Source: Ralstonia pickettii (GTDB taxonomy: Bacteria > Pseudomonadota > Gammaproteobacteria > Burkholderiales > Burkholderiaceae). From it: DNA of 64,000 nucleotides. Made by a program: the position numbers and the translations under genes. The notes below the pieces were generated by a model. It was not told the DNA's origin. It was given only the letters and a program-made list of their open reading frames with translations, and did no database searches. Positions 53,353 to 63,141 of the stretch are shown piece by piece; positions within the stretch are counted from its first letter, which is position 1, and every line of letters starts with the position of its first letter. The stretch covers positions 248,001 to 312,000 of the forward strand of contig NZ_CP066772.2 of the NCBI RefSeq assembly GCF_016466415.2, written 5' to 3'.

Positions 53353-54618
53353 TCAACGCGCCACGCCGCCCACATCCGTGATCGCGCTGTAGACCAGCGT
53401 GCGCAATTGCCGGCGCACGGGGTAGGCGGACGAAGGCAGCACCTGTGTCAGGAACAGGCCGATCAGATCCTCCTGCGGATCCACCCAGAAGAAGGTGCCG
53501 GCCGCGCCGCCCCAGAAGAAGTCGCCCGTGCTGCCGGGAATCAACGTGGCGGCTTGCGAGATCGTGGTCGCGAACCCCAGTCCGAATCCGACGCCGTCAT
53601 ACGCGGCCTCGCTAAACATCGAAGGTGACGACAGGCTGGACATGTCGCGCCCGCCCGGCAGGTGGTTGGCGGTCATCAGCGCCAGCGTTTTCGGCGCCAG
53701 CAGGCGCGCGCCATCCAGCTCGCCGCCCTGCAGCAGCATGCGCGAAAAACGCAGGTAGTCCGCCGCCGTGGAAACCAGACCGCCGCCGCCTGAGATGAAG
53801 CTGGGCGGCTTCAGGTAGGGGCTGGTGCGCGGATCGTCCTGCAAGACCGGTCCACGTTCAGACACCGCCTTCGAGCCCAGCGCGCCCACGGCATAGCACG
53901 CGCAGAAGCGCGATGCTTTCTCCTCCGGCACATGGAAGGCGGTATCGACCATGCCCAGCGGATCGAAAATCCGTTCCTTCAGGAAGGTCTCGAACGGCAT
54001 GCCGCTGATCTTGCCGACGAGGTAGCCGAGCACGTCGGTGGAAACGGAGTAGTTCCAAGCCTCACCGGGCGAGAACTCCAGCGGCACGCCGGCCAGCTTT
54101 TCGATCATCTCGTCGAGCGTGCCATCGGTCGCGATGTCGCCCAGCTTCAGCCGGCGGTACGCGGCGTCGACATTCGTGTTCTGGTGAAAACCGTAGGTCA
54201 GGCCGGAGGTGTGGCGCAGCAGGTCGACCATGCGCATGGGGCGCTTGACCGGATGGGACTGGAAGCCCTCCATGAAACCGCCAGCGTGCACGCCCAGGTT
54301 TGCCCACGCGGGGATGAATTTGCTGACCGGATCGTCCAGCGCGACCTTGCATTCCTCTACCAGCATCATGAACGCCACCGACGTGATCGGCTTCGTCATG
54401 GAGTAGATGCGGAAGATCGAATCTTCGGCCAGCGGCACCTGACGTTCTCGGTCGGCCAGGCCCAGCACGGAGTTCAAGGCCAGCTCGCCCCGCCGCCACA
54501 CCTGGACCAGCGCGCCGGGCAGCTTGCCGGTGGCAATGTAGGCGTCATCGATAAAGCGCTCGACCCGTTCGAGCCGCTCGTGGGACATCCCCTGCGTTTG
54601 CATGCCTTGCCTGTCCAT
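53353..54618 (-). CDS. Beta-lactamase-fold serine hydrolase (class C/EstB-like esterase)
   Basis: 421 aa. The nucleophile motif SxxK appears as SMTK in FRIYSMTKPITSVAFMM, and the Tyr of NYSVSTDVLGYLVG is the expected second catalytic residue. No signal peptide, so a cytoplasmic esterase such as EstB is likelier than a beta-lactamase. Start chosen at the ATG with AAGGAG six bases upstream; the frame is open 33 codons further. Divergent from a LysR gene. Confidence 0.88.
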   Translation of the reverse strand: MDRQGMQTQGMSHERLERVERFIDDAYIATGKLPGALVQVWRRGELALNSVLGLADRERQVPLAEDSIFRIYSMTKPITSVAFMMLVEECKVALDDPVSKFIPAWANLGVHAGGFMEGFQSHPVKRPMRMVDLLRHTSGLTYGFHQNTNVDAAYRRLKLGDIATDGTLDEMIEKLAGVPLEFSPGEAWNYSVSTDVLGYLVGKISGMPFETFLKERIFDPLGMVDTAFHVPEEKASRFCACYAVGALGSKAVSERGPVLQDDPRTSPYLKPPSFISGGGGLVSTAADYLRFSRMLLQGGELDGARLLAPKTLALMTANHLPGGRDMSSLSSPSMFSEAAYDGVGFGLGFATTISQAATLIPGSTGDFFWGGAAGTFFWVDPQEDLIGLFLTQVLPSSAYPVRRQLRTLVYSAITDVGGVAR

Positions 54619-54800
54619 GCTTTCTCCTTGCATTGATGCCCGCGCGAGGCGCAGGCGTGCCAGACCCCGATCCGGCCTGCGCGGCATTCCGACGCGCGCA
54701 GACCCACCCAGCGACACTGTACAGCGCTGATCTGTTGCCCGCGAGCGTGCCCTGCCGGCGCCTGTGCTTCAATGCAGTTCGACCGCAACCCCGTCCCGAT

Positions 54801-55718
54801 ATGAAGCGCTTCGACGACCTGTACCTCTTCACGCGCGTGGTGGAAGCCGGCGGCTTTTCCGCAGCGGAACGCGCCACGGGCATCCCCAAGTCACGCCTGA
54901 GCCGTCGCATTGCGGAATTGGAGGTACAGCTCGGCACGCGGCTGCTGCAGCGCTCAAGCCATCGCGTAGCCGTCACGCCGGTGGGCGAAGCGGTGTATCG
55001 GCATGCGCGCGATATGGCCGATGCGTCGGCAGCCATTGAAGCGCTGGCCGGGGCCGCGCGCAGCGAACCGGCCGGTGTGCTGCGCGTCGGCACGTCGCCG
55101 TTGCTGGCAGAAACGCTGGTGGCAGGCTGGCTGGCCGAGTTTGCCCATGCGCATCCGAAGCTGCGCATTGAGCTGGACTTGTCCAACACCTATGTCGACC
55201 TGATCGAGCAACGCATTGACGTGGCGATCCGCGCGGCCACGGGGCCGCTGCCCTCGCGCGATGTGGTGGCGCGGCATCTGGTGGTCTCGCCGCGCGTGCT
55301 GGTGGCCAGCCCCGCGTTGATTGCGCGTGTGGGGGAGCCCGACACGCCCGCCGCGCTGGAAGATTTCCCCTGCCTGGGGCAAGGCTCGCTCACCCGCAGC
55401 CGCGATTGGGTGCTGCACGATGCGCGCGGCCATCGGCTGTCGCTGCCGATTCGGCCCCGATTTGCCAGCGACAACATCATCGCCCTGCGCGAAGCCGCCA
55501 TCGCTGGCCTGGGCCTCACCATCCTGCCGCAGCATTGCTGCCATGCGGCGCTTGGCCGTGGCCAACTGCGCACGGTGCTGTCCGGCTGGACACCCGAGCC
55601 GGCCGACCTGCACGCACTCTATCCATCGCGTGCAGGCGTGCCGCCTTCGGTGAAGGCGCTGGTGGCGTTCCTGCGTGAGCGCTTTGCGGCGGAAGCCACC
55701 ATGCAACCGTTGAAGTGA
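54801..55718 (+). CDS. LysR-family transcriptional regulator
   Basis: 305 aa. HTH MKRFDDLYLFTRVVEAGGFS with GIPKSRLSRRIAELEVQLGT, and a substrate domain from about residue 90. Its start MKRFDDL and SRLSRRI pattern is typical of the AaeR/QseA-like CrgA branch. It is 182 bases from the divergent esterase gene and ten bases from the convergent hydrolase; either may be its target. Confidence 0.92.
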   Translation: MKRFDDLYLFTRVVEAGGFSAAERATGIPKSRLSRRIAELEVQLGTRLLQRSSHRVAVTPVGEAVYRHARDMADASAAIEALAGAARSEPAGVLRVGTSPLLAETLVAGWLAEFAHAHPKLRIELDLSNTYVDLIEQRIDVAIRAATGPLPSRDVVARHLVVSPRVLVASPALIARVGEPDTPAALEDFPCLGQGSLTRSRDWVLHDARGHRLSLPIRPRFASDNIIALREAAIAGLGLTILPQHCCHAALGRGQLRTVLSGWTPEPADLHALYPSRAGVPPSVKALVAFLRERFAAEATMQPLK

Positions 55719-55727
55719 AGCTGTAAG

Positions 55728-56636
55728 TTACTTCACCACACGGCCAAGAAAATCGAGCATGCGTGCACCAATTTCGGCATGGTGCGTCTCCAGCGCAAAG
55801 TGGCCGCTGTCGACAAAGTGGATCTCCGCATCCGGCAGGTCGCGCTTGAAGGCTTCCGCGCCGGCCGGAATGAAGATGGTGTCATTGCGCCCCCATACCG
55901 CGAGCAGCGGCGGCCGATGCGCGCGGAAGTATGCGTGCAGCGCCGGATACAGCGCCACGTTGCTCGCGTAATCCAGGAACAGATCCATCTGGATATCGAG
56001 CTGGCCTGGACGGATCAGGAAATATTGATCGAGCAGATAGCCATCCGGCGCCACGCGCGTCGGGTCCGGCACGCCATCCAGGTATTGCCACTGCGTCATC
56101 TCATCTGACACGAGCGCATGCAGCGCGCGGCGATGCGCTTCGTCCGGGTGGTTCCAATACGCCCTGATCGGCGCCCATGGCCCCTCGCCCAACCCTTCTT
56201 CATAGCCGTTGCCGTTCTGCGTAACGATGGCGCTGATGCGCTCCGGATGCGCCATCGCCAGACGCCAGCCGACCGGCGCGCCGTAGTCGAACACATAGAT
56301 GGCGTACCGCGACAGGCCCATCGCCTGCGTAAAGCCGTCCACCACATGCGCGAGGTTGTCGAACGTGTAGCGGAAACCGTTCGGCGCCTGCGTCAGGCCA
56401 AAGCCGGGAAAGTCCGGCGCCACCACGTGATAGCGCCCGGCCAACTGGGGAATCAGGTTGCGGAACATATGCGATGCGCTCGGAAAGCCGTGCAACAACA
56501 GCACGGTCGGCGCATCGGCTGGGCCCGCCTCTCGGTAGAACACGCGCACACCTTCGACATCCACCGTGCGATGACGCACAGCAGTGGGGGCATACGCATC
56601 GACAGCCAGATCAGCGGTTCGGACAGGGGCGTTCAT
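55728..56636 (-). CDS. Alpha/beta hydrolase with Asp nucleophile (epoxide hydrolase/haloalkane dehalogenase type)
   Basis: 302 aa. Oxyanion motif HGFPSASHMFRNL. The nucleophile elbow is VFDYGAPVG, with Asp in place of Ser, as in epoxide hydrolases and haloalkane dehalogenases. The later acid is in WGRNDTIF and the His in DSGHFALE. The chosen ATG (56634-56636) precedes MNAPVRTADLAVDAY; a longer open frame upstream is not conserved-looking. Convergent with the LysR gene. Confidence 0.88.
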   Translation of the reverse strand: MNAPVRTADLAVDAYAPTAVRHRTVDVEGVRVFYREAGPADAPTVLLLHGFPSASHMFRNLIPQLAGRYHVVAPDFPGFGLTQAPNGFRYTFDNLAHVVDGFTQAMGLSRYAIYVFDYGAPVGWRLAMAHPERISAIVTQNGNGYEEGLGEGPWAPIRAYWNHPDEAHRRALHALVSDEMTQWQYLDGVPDPTRVAPDGYLLDQYFLIRPGQLDIQMDLFLDYASNVALYPALHAYFRAHRPPLLAVWGRNDTIFIPAGAEAFKRDLPDAEIHFVDSGHFALETHHAEIGARMLDFLGRVVK

Positions 56637-56751
56637 GGCAAGGCTCCGGATGGGTTTCGAGAAAGAGCAACGAAACCATCGTAACCGCATAAATACAGTT
56701 TTTAAAGTTACATGAAATTTTCCCATCGCTCGCATGCCGATTTGAGATGCG

Positions 56752-56782
56752 AAACAAAACGGGCACGCCGTCTGGCGTGCCC
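56752..56782 (-). terminator. Rho-independent terminator of the second nitronate monooxygenase
   Basis: GGGCACGCC and GGCGTGCCC form a perfect 9-bp stem around a four-base loop (56761-56782), followed on the minus strand by GTTTTGTTT. It lies 28 bases past the stop. Confidence 0.85.
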
Positions 56783-56809
56783 GCGCGGGAAACAATGCAG
56801 CAGGAAAAC

Positions 56810-57880
56810 TCAGGTGAGCCGCTCGAGCGCCTGGGCGGCAATGCGCCGCGTGATGGCTTCGGCCGAGTCTTCCGTGGCCAGCCGGCCCGCTTGGCCGGAC
56901 CACAGGTTGATGAAATCGCCTGAGCCGGTCGGCTCCGTCTTGGCGCGCAGCGGCGCCAACGCGCCGCCGGCTGTCGGAAAGGCCGGCGCAAACGTGCTCA
57001 TCGGGCCAATCTCACGCATCAGCCGGTTGACGATGCCGCGCGCCGGCCGGCCGGTAAACAGGTTGGTGAGCGCGGTGTCGGCGTCTGTAGCCTGCTTGAG
57101 CGCCGCGCGATGAATGGCCGATGTCTTGGCCTCCGGCGACAGCATGTAGGCCGTGCCGATCTGCACCGCCGATGCCCCCAGCGCCAACGCCGCCACCACA
57201 CCGCGCGCATCGCCGATACCGCCGGCCGCAATGACCGGCACCTTCACCGCATCGGCCACCTGGGGCACCAGCGCGAACGTGCCGACCTGCGATTCGATCG
57301 TCTTGGCGAGGAACATGCCGCGATGGCCGCCTGCCTCGTTGCCCATGGCGATGATGGCGTCTACGCCGCGCGCTTCCAGCCAGCGCGCCTCTTCCACCGT
57401 GGTGGCGGCGGAGATGATCTTCGCCCCTGTGGCCTTCACGCGGGCCTGCAATTCCGGCGAAGGCAGGCCGAAGTGGAAGCTCACCACTTCCGGCTTCAAT
57501 TCCTCCACCAGCGCGCAGGTCGCTTCGTCGAACGGCGCGCGGTTCACGGCCGGCGCTTGCGCATTCAAATCGATACCGAACTCGGCGTAGTACGGCGCCA
57601 GATGGGCACGCCATTTGGCATCGCGCTCCGGGTCCGGCTGCGGCGGCGTATGGCAGAAGAAGTTCAGGTTGATGGGGCCGTGCACGGCCGCCCGGAACTG
57701 CTCGACCTGCTGCCGGATCTGTTCGACGTTGAGCATCGCGCACGGCAGCGAACCGAGGCCCCCGCCCCGTGCCACGGCAATCGCCAGCTCCACGCCGGCC
57801 ACGCCCGCCATCGGTCCCAACACGATGGGCACTTCGATGTTGAACAACTCCAGCACGCGTGCATCGGGCCATGCGCTCAT
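56810..57880 (-). CDS. Nitronate monooxygenase family protein (NPD/FMN barrel)
   Basis: 356 aa. NIEVPIVLGPMAGVAGVELA, NFFCHTPPQPDPERDAKWR, GNEAGGHRGMF and IAAGGIGDARGVVAALALGA are NMO-family motifs. GGAGAC precedes the ATG. It differs clearly from the paralogue at 49029-50033. It diverges from the CGNR gene across a 149-base region that contains a TGGAAT/ATTCCA dyad. Confidence 0.9.
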   Translation of the reverse strand: MSAWPDARVLELFNIEVPIVLGPMAGVAGVELAIAVARGGGLGSLPCAMLNVEQIRQQVEQFRAAVHGPINLNFFCHTPPQPDPERDAKWRAHLAPYYAEFGIDLNAQAPAVNRAPFDEATCALVEELKPEVVSFHFGLPSPELQARVKATGAKIISAATTVEEARWLEARGVDAIIAMGNEAGGHRGMFLAKTIESQVGTFALVPQVADAVKVPVIAAGGIGDARGVVAALALGASAVQIGTAYMLSPEAKTSAIHRAALKQATDADTALTNLFTGRPARGIVNRLMREIGPMSTFAPAFPTAGGALAPLRAKTEPTGSGDFINLWSGQAGRLATEDSAEAITRRIAAQALERLT

Positions 57881-58029
57881 GATCGTCTCCGGCGAGTTTC
57901 TTGGATGACACATGGTAATGCGGCGAGCTTTTCATCGGATTGATCCGTTAGAACGCGCATGCAACAAGTAACTGGAATAGCGCGTTAAATTGGTTACAAT
58001 TCCACTATCGATTTTTCTTGCAGATCACC

Positions 58030-58614
58030 ATGTCCTCCACCGCTTCCGCCACCGCCGATGCGCCCCTGTTGATTGCCGACGATCCGGTACTGGACATGCT
58101 CAACACCGTGGCCAACGTCAACGGCCAGCCGCACGATTTCTGGCAGAACGACGTCGATGTCTCCGATTGGCTGGTGCGCGCCGGCTGGCTCGCGGAGCCT
58201 GTGGCAGGCCGCTACCCGCCTGGCGTGCTGCTGGCCGTGGCGCGGCACCTGCGCGAGGTGATTCGCGCCTTGGTGGAGGCCCGCAAGGCAAGCCGTGCAG
58301 CCAGCGCCGATGCGCTGAATGTGTTCCTGCGGCAGGCGCCAAGCCATCCCGTGCTGGTGTGGGAAAACGGCACGCCGCATGTCAAACGCCTGCGCCCCAC
58401 CGATTCAGTCGAGCAATGTCTGGCGCCGCTGGCCGAGGCCGCTGCGCATCTGCTCGCCGAAGGCGATTTCCAGCTCGTGCGCGTGTGCGAACACCCCGAA
58501 TGCACGCTGTGGTTTTACGACCGCACCAAGTCGCACAAGCGCCGCTGGTGCAGCATGGCCGTCTGCGGCAACCGGCATAAGGTGGCCGAATACCGCAAAC
58601 GCCAGCAGGGCTGA
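58030..58614 (+). CDS. CGNR zinc-finger (ABATE domain) regulator
   Basis: 194 aa. The N-terminal ABATE domain (about 10-140) begins DDPVLDMLNTVANVNGQPHD; the C-terminal zinc finger reads CEHPECTLWFYD, followed by RRWCSMAVCGNRHKVAEYRK, with all four Cys and the CGNR signature. Probable stress or substrate-responsive transcription factor. Divergent from the nitronate monooxygenase, its likely target, and upstream of an SDR. Confidence 0.92.
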   Translation: MSSTASATADAPLLIADDPVLDMLNTVANVNGQPHDFWQNDVDVSDWLVRAGWLAEPVAGRYPPGVLLAVARHLREVIRALVEARKASRAASADALNVFLRQAPSHPVLVWENGTPHVKRLRPTDSVEQCLAPLAEAAAHLLAEGDFQLVRVCEHPECTLWFYDRTKSHKRRWCSMAVCGNRHKVAEYRKRQQG

Positions 58615-58731
58615 TCGCGGCCTCGGTCGTTCCAATGCTGGAACGCCGCGTCGCGGCCGAACGGGCTGCGCACAAGCCCGCTCGTTCGTAACCTGTTCTC
58701 CCGAAACGTCGCACCCATTCAGGAGAACAGC

Positions 58732-59502
58732 ATGTCCGCAACTCAAACCACCCCGTCCACACCCCAACGCCTGGCAGGCCGCACCGCCATCGTCACCGGT
58801 GGCTCGCGCGGCATCGGCGCCGCCGTAGCGCATCGACTGGCCACCGACGGCGCGCGGGTGGCCGTGGTCTATCGCAGCAACGCCGCAGAAGCCGATGCCG
58901 TGGTCAACCGCATCCGCAGCACCGGCGCGCAGGCCATTGCCGTACAGGCCGACGTGGGCGACGCAGTGTCTGTTGACGCAATGGTGAGCACCGTGCGCGA
59001 AGCCTTCGGCGCCATCGACATCCTCGTCAACAATGCCGGCATTCTGGAAAACCAGCCGGTCGGCAGCATCGACCTCGCATCGTTCGACGCGCAGTTCCGC
59101 ACCAATGCGTTCTCGACGATTCTCGTCACGCAAGCCGTGCTGCCGCATGTGCCGGCGCGCGGCGGGCATATCGTGAACGTGTCGTCGAGCCTGGTATACC
59201 GGCCCCGCGCAGGGCTGGCGGTGTATGCGGCAAGCAAGGCCGCCGTCGGCGCCCTCACCCACGCGTTTGCCGTAGAACTGGGCCCGCGAAACATCACCGT
59301 CAACGCCGTGGCCCCCGCCCTCACGCGCACCGACATGACCGCCCCGATTCCCGATGAAGTGAAAGCACACATGCGCGAATCGACACCGATGGGCCGTCTG
59401 GCCGAACCGGACGATATTGCCGACGCCATCGCCTTCCTGGCCTCGGACGACGCCCGCTGGATCACCGGCCGCACCTTGATGACCGACGGCGGCTTCATCT
59501 AA
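58732..59502 (+). CDS. Short-chain dehydrogenase/reductase
   Basis: 256 aa classical SDR. TGGSRGIGAAV, NNAGILENQP, catalytic Ser in VSSSLVY and YAASKAA, with GGFI at the end. AGGAGAAC upstream fixes the start. Substrate unknown. It is 117 bases after the CGNR regulator on the same strand. Confidence 0.9.
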   Translation: MSATQTTPSTPQRLAGRTAIVTGGSRGIGAAVAHRLATDGARVAVVYRSNAAEADAVVNRIRSTGAQAIAVQADVGDAVSVDAMVSTVREAFGAIDILVNNAGILENQPVGSIDLASFDAQFRTNAFSTILVTQAVLPHVPARGGHIVNVSSSLVYRPRAGLAVYAASKAAVGALTHAFAVELGPRNITVNAVAPALTRTDMTAPIPDEVKAHMRESTPMGRLAEPDDIADAIAFLASDDARWITGRTLMTDGGFI

Positions 59503-59576
59503 CACCCGCCCCTCTACGGACGCTGGCCAAGACGCCAACACAGATACACAGACGGTGTGGCCGTACCCTGCCCTAG

Positions 59577-59740
59577 ATGGCGCCTTGGAGTTTTGTCGCG
59601 GGGAGGAAAAAGAGGGGAGGCTGTCTGAGCGCAGCGAGTTTGCCTCCCCTCCCTCCCCGTGACACAAATCCAAGGGGAAGTCGCCATCTCGGGCGCGCCT
59701 TTCTTTGCCTACCTTTCTTTGGCAAGACAAAGAAAGTAGG
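59577..59740. repeat. REP-like intergenic element with nested inverted repeats
   Basis: An imperfect long palindrome runs from ATGGCG (59577) to CGCCAT (59682-59687), with inner perfect arms GAGGGGAGGC and GCCTCCCCTC. A second hairpin follows at 59708-59740, with CTTTCTTTG and CAAAGAAAG arms inside CCTAC/GTAGG. CTTTCTTTGGC-type palindromes are a common dispersed repeat in Ralstonia and related genomes. It fills most of the 324-base gap 59503-59826, which otherwise holds nothing recognised. Confidence 0.65.
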
Positions 59741-59826
59741 TCGGCCCCGGCAGGGGACGAAACCCAACACAAGCCAGCACTAACAAGCCGCGTCCGAAGA
59801 CAAACACGAGCGCAGCGCCCAACAAT

Positions 59827-61263
59827 TTACTCAGCCAACCGCTTCACAAGCCGATAAAGAAACTCCCGCCCGTCATACAACCGCGCAATCTCGATGCGCT
59901 CATCCAGGCCATGCGTGCGCAAGTCAGCCGGCTCGGTAAACAACCCCGACACGCCATACATCGGAATGCCGGCATTGCGCATGAACCGGCTGTCGGTTGC
60001 CCCCGTGCTCATGGCAGGAATCACCGGCACATTCCACATCTGCTGCGTCAGCGCTTCCACGGTCTTTACCAAGTCGCCATTGAGCGGCGACGCGGGGCTC
60101 GCCAGCGGCTTGTTGACGTAGCGCACGCTGATCTTCTCGTTGCCGATCACCTGCTTCAGCTGACGATCGATATCCGCCGGATCATCGTGCGGCAGGATGC
60201 GGCAATTGACGGTGGCCTTGGCCGATTGCGGCAGCGCGTTCTCGGCATGGCCGGCGTTGACCATCGTGGCCACGCAGGTCGTGCGCAACTGCGCGTTGTA
60301 GAACGGCACGGCCGAGAGCCGATCGATCGCAGCCTGGTCCGGCTTGCCGGTGCCGACCGAACGCATGTCCTCCGCCAGTTGCCCCGTCGCCAGCGGCGCG
60401 CTGCGCGAGAAGTAGGTCTGCGTCACGTCGGCCAGCTTGACCGGAAACTGATACGCCCCTAGCCGATCCAGCGCGGCCGACAGTGCATAGATCGGGTTCG
60501 TCTTTGTCGGCACCGAGCTGTGGCCGCCCACGTCACGCACTTCCAGCTCGTACGTCGTGTACATCTTCTCGGCCACTTGAATGCGGTGCAGCACCGGCTT
60601 ACCGTTGCGCAGTTCGCCACCGCCGCCTTCATTGATGCCGAACTCGGCCTTCACCAGTTCCGGCTTGTTGTTGACGATCCGGTACGCGCCGTTGGTCGGC
60701 ACATCGCCGCGTTCCTCGTCGGTGGTCAGCGCCAGGATGATGTCGCGCGAGGGCTTGAAGCCTTCCTGCTTGAGCTGCCCGAGCACTGACACAAAAGCCG
60801 AGGCCATCGCCTTATCGTCGATCGCGCCACGTGCGGTGAAATAGCCGTCGGTCTCTTGCAGCGTGAAGGGGTCGGTCTTCCAGTCTTCGCGCTTGGCTTC
60901 CACCACGTCAATGTGGGCCAGCAGCAGCATGGGCCGCTTGGCACCGCTGCCCTTGAAACGCAGCACCAGGTTGCCCTTCTTCGGGAAAGGCTCAAGCACC
61001 TGCATGTCGGCGGCGGCAAAGCCGGCATCGCGCAGGCGTTTTTCCATCGCGCGAGCGGCCTTGGTGGTGTCACCTGCCGAATGCGTCGTGTTGATCTCGA
61101 CCAGCTCTTTGTAGATGTCGTGGTAGCGCTGCTGCTCGGGCGTGAGCGTGGTGGGCGCGGGCTTGCTGGCGGGAATGCTCTGAGCGAACGCGCCGGCGCT
61201 GCATGCCAACACGGCTGCAGACACCAAGACGCGAACGGGAACACGACGACACTGGAAACGCAT
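59827..61263 (-). CDS. Secreted M20-family metallopeptidase
   Basis: 478 aa. Signal peptide ending VLACSAGAFA. Zinc-binding pattern of M20: LLLAHIDVVEA, GAIDDKAMAS (bridging Asp), TTDEERGD (catalytic Glu then metal Glu), and a dimerisation domain with VGGHSSVPTKTNPIYALSAA. Likely periplasmic carboxypeptidase or aminoacylase. GGAGGT immediately before the ATG fixes the start. Confidence 0.92.
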   Translation of the reverse strand: MRFQCRRVPVRVLVSAAVLACSAGAFAQSIPASKPAPTTLTPEQQRYHDIYKELVEINTTHSAGDTTKAARAMEKRLRDAGFAAADMQVLEPFPKKGNLVLRFKGSGAKRPMLLLAHIDVVEAKREDWKTDPFTLQETDGYFTARGAIDDKAMASAFVSVLGQLKQEGFKPSRDIILALTTDEERGDVPTNGAYRIVNNKPELVKAEFGINEGGGGELRNGKPVLHRIQVAEKMYTTYELEVRDVGGHSSVPTKTNPIYALSAALDRLGAYQFPVKLADVTQTYFSRSAPLATGQLAEDMRSVGTGKPDQAAIDRLSAVPFYNAQLRTTCVATMVNAGHAENALPQSAKATVNCRILPHDDPADIDRQLKQVIGNEKISVRYVNKPLASPASPLNGDLVKTVEALTQQMWNVPVIPAMSTGATDSRFMRNAGIPMYGVSGLFTEPADLRTHGLDERIEIARLYDGREFLYRLVKRLAE

Positions 61264-61360
61264 GACACCTCCGGATAATCGTTATGTGAACCGGCTCATG
61301 GCACGTAGCGAGTGGCTCGAGGGGCGTAACAAGGCCATGAGCGGCTTCTGAGTGCACCGC

Positions 61361-61398
61361 ATAAAACAAAGCGGGGCCGACCCGAAGGCCGACCCCGC
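61361..61398 (-). terminator. Rho-independent terminator of the chemoreceptor gene
   Basis: On the minus strand GCGGGGTCGGCC and GGTCGGCCCCGC form a 12-bp stem including G-T pairs, around a short loop, followed by TTTGTTTTAT. It lies 57 bases past the stop. Confidence 0.85.
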
Positions 61399-61454
61399 AG
61401 TGTAGCGCCACGGCAGCCGTTTCGCTGCCGCGGCAACCCATCAGGAATGGTGCT

Positions 61455-63002
61455 TTACATCGCCACGCGGAACACCGCCACAGCGCGGCGCAGCTCGTCC
61501 GCTTGCTCTTCCAAGGCCTGTGCAGCAGCAGCGGCTTCTTCCACAAGCGCGGCGTTTTGCTGCGTCACGTCGTCCATCTGCGTGACGGCTTCGTTGATCT
61601 GCTCGATACCGGTGCTTTGCTCGGCCGAGCCCGCGCTGATCTCGCCCATGATGTCGGTCACGCGCTTCACGGCCACGACGATCTCTTCCATCGTCTTGCC
61701 CGCGCGCGCCACCAGCGTCGAGCCCGATTCCACACGCGTAGCGGAATCTTCGATCAACGATTTGATTTCCTTGGCAGCGCCTGCACTGCGCTGAGCCAGC
61801 GTGCGCACTTCACCGGCCACCACGGCAAAGCCGCGGCCCTGTTCACCGGCACGCGCGGCTTCCACCGCAGCGTTGAGCGCCAGGATATTGGTCTGGAACG
61901 CAATGCCTTCGATCACGGCGATGATGTCGGTGATCTTGCGCGACGATTCGCTGATCTCGCCCATGGTGGTCACCACGTCCTGCACCACGGCACCGCCCTG
62001 CACGGCGATCTCGGAGGCGTTGACGGCCAGCGTGCTCGCCTGACGCGCGTTGTCGGCGTTCTGCTTCACGATGCTCGTCAGCTCTTCCATGCTCGACGCG
62101 GTTTCTTCCAGCGAGCTGGCCTGCTCTTCCGTGCGCTGCGACAGATTGGTGTTGCCCGCGGCGATCTGCTGCGTGGCAGAGGCAATCGACTCGCTGCCGC
62201 GACGCACCGTCACCACGGTTTCCTTCAGCTTGGCTTGCATCTGCTGCAGGCCTTCCATCAGCAGGCCCATCTCGTCACGCGAGTGGATGCGCACGTCGGT
62301 GGTCAGGTTACCGCCCGAAATTTCGTGGAAGTGCACGAGCATCTCTGCGAGCGGGCGCGAGATGGCACGCGAGAGCACGACATAGCAACCGACGGCCAGC
62401 GCCAGCCCGATGGCGATCACGAGGCCGAAGGTCCACAGCAGCCCGTTGAAGAACGACTGCGATGCAGCGTAGGCAGCCGAGGACACTTCCTCCTGAATCG
62501 CATTCAGGCGATCGGACTGCTCTGCGTAGACACGGAACTGCGTCGGGATTTTTTCCAGTGCCAGCACGCGCGCCGCATCCTTGTCGCCACGGCGGAGCGC
62601 ATCGATCGCTCCACCGATCCCATCCTTGATGATGAGGCTGCGCTGCTTGCCGGCTTCGCCCGCAATGCGCTCCTCTTCGGGCGTCGAAAACGGTAGGGCC
62701 AGATAGTCCTTCCACGCTTTCTCGCTGCTCTCAATCTGCGTTGCGATGCGGCCCAGCGCGTCCGCGCTCTTGGACGGATCGGGCTCGAAGATGGCGCGAT
62801 CCAACGCGGTGCGTGCTTGCGCAAGCTTGGATTCGGCCAGCCCCAGCGCGCGCGTGGAAGGAAGGTTATTGGAGAAGGTTTCCTTGAGCGCTGCGTTGGA
62901 GCGCAGGTTGCCGACCAGTCCCAGCGCGCCGACACCCGTCAGGAATGCAGCCAGAACAAACAGCACCAGCGCCAGCCGTGCCTTGATGGAGAGCGTCTTC
63001 AT
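61455..63002 (-). CDS. Methyl-accepting chemotaxis protein
   Basis: 515 aa. Two membrane segments (about 10-30 and 188-210) flank a periplasmic four-helix-bundle sensor (about 31-187). HAMP follows (about 211-265), then the signalling domain with the conserved tip [20 protein letters not shown]. The C-terminus lacks a NWETF-type CheR/CheB-binding pentapeptide, ending VAVFRVAM. Ligand unknown. A sigma-28-like promoter lies upstream. Confidence 0.95.
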   Translation of the reverse strand: MKTLSIKARLALVLFVLAAFLTGVGALGLVGNLRSNAALKETFSNNLPSTRALGLAESKLAQARTALDRAIFEPDPSKSADALGRIATQIESSEKAWKDYLALPFSTPEEERIAGEAGKQRSLIIKDGIGGAIDALRRGDKDAARVLALEKIPTQFRVYAEQSDRLNAIQEEVSSAAYAASQSFFNGLLWTFGLVIAIGLALAVGCYVVLSRAISRPLAEMLVHFHEISGGNLTTDVRIHSRDEMGLLMEGLQQMQAKLKETVVTVRRGSESIASATQQIAAGNTNLSQRTEEQASSLEETASSMEELTSIVKQNADNARQASTLAVNASEIAVQGGAVVQDVVTTMGEISESSRKITDIIAVIEGIAFQTNILALNAAVEAARAGEQGRGFAVVAGEVRTLAQRSAGAAKEIKSLIEDSATRVESGSTLVARAGKTMEEIVVAVKRVTDIMGEISAGSAEQSTGIEQINEAVTQMDDVTQQNAALVEEAAAAAQALEEQADELRRAVAVFRVAM

Positions 63003-63063
63003 ATCTGTCGCGAAGTTGGGGGAGCGTGAAGTGGTTCCTCTCAGGGATCCGAATTCAACAAAA

Positions 63064-63090
63064 CTAACGACAGATCTTCAAAAGACTTTA
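63064..63090 (-). promoter_or_regulatory. Sigma-28-like promoter of the chemoreceptor
   Basis: On the minus strand TAAAGTCT-N11-GTCGTTAG, about 12 of 16 consensus positions with exact spacing, 62 bases before the start codon. It fits the usual placing of MCP genes in the late flagellar class. Confidence 0.55.
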
Positions 63091-63141
63091 ACTCCATTCC
63101 TAGGGTTTCCCCGAAGAACAAAGCCTCGTGCCGCTCTTGGC

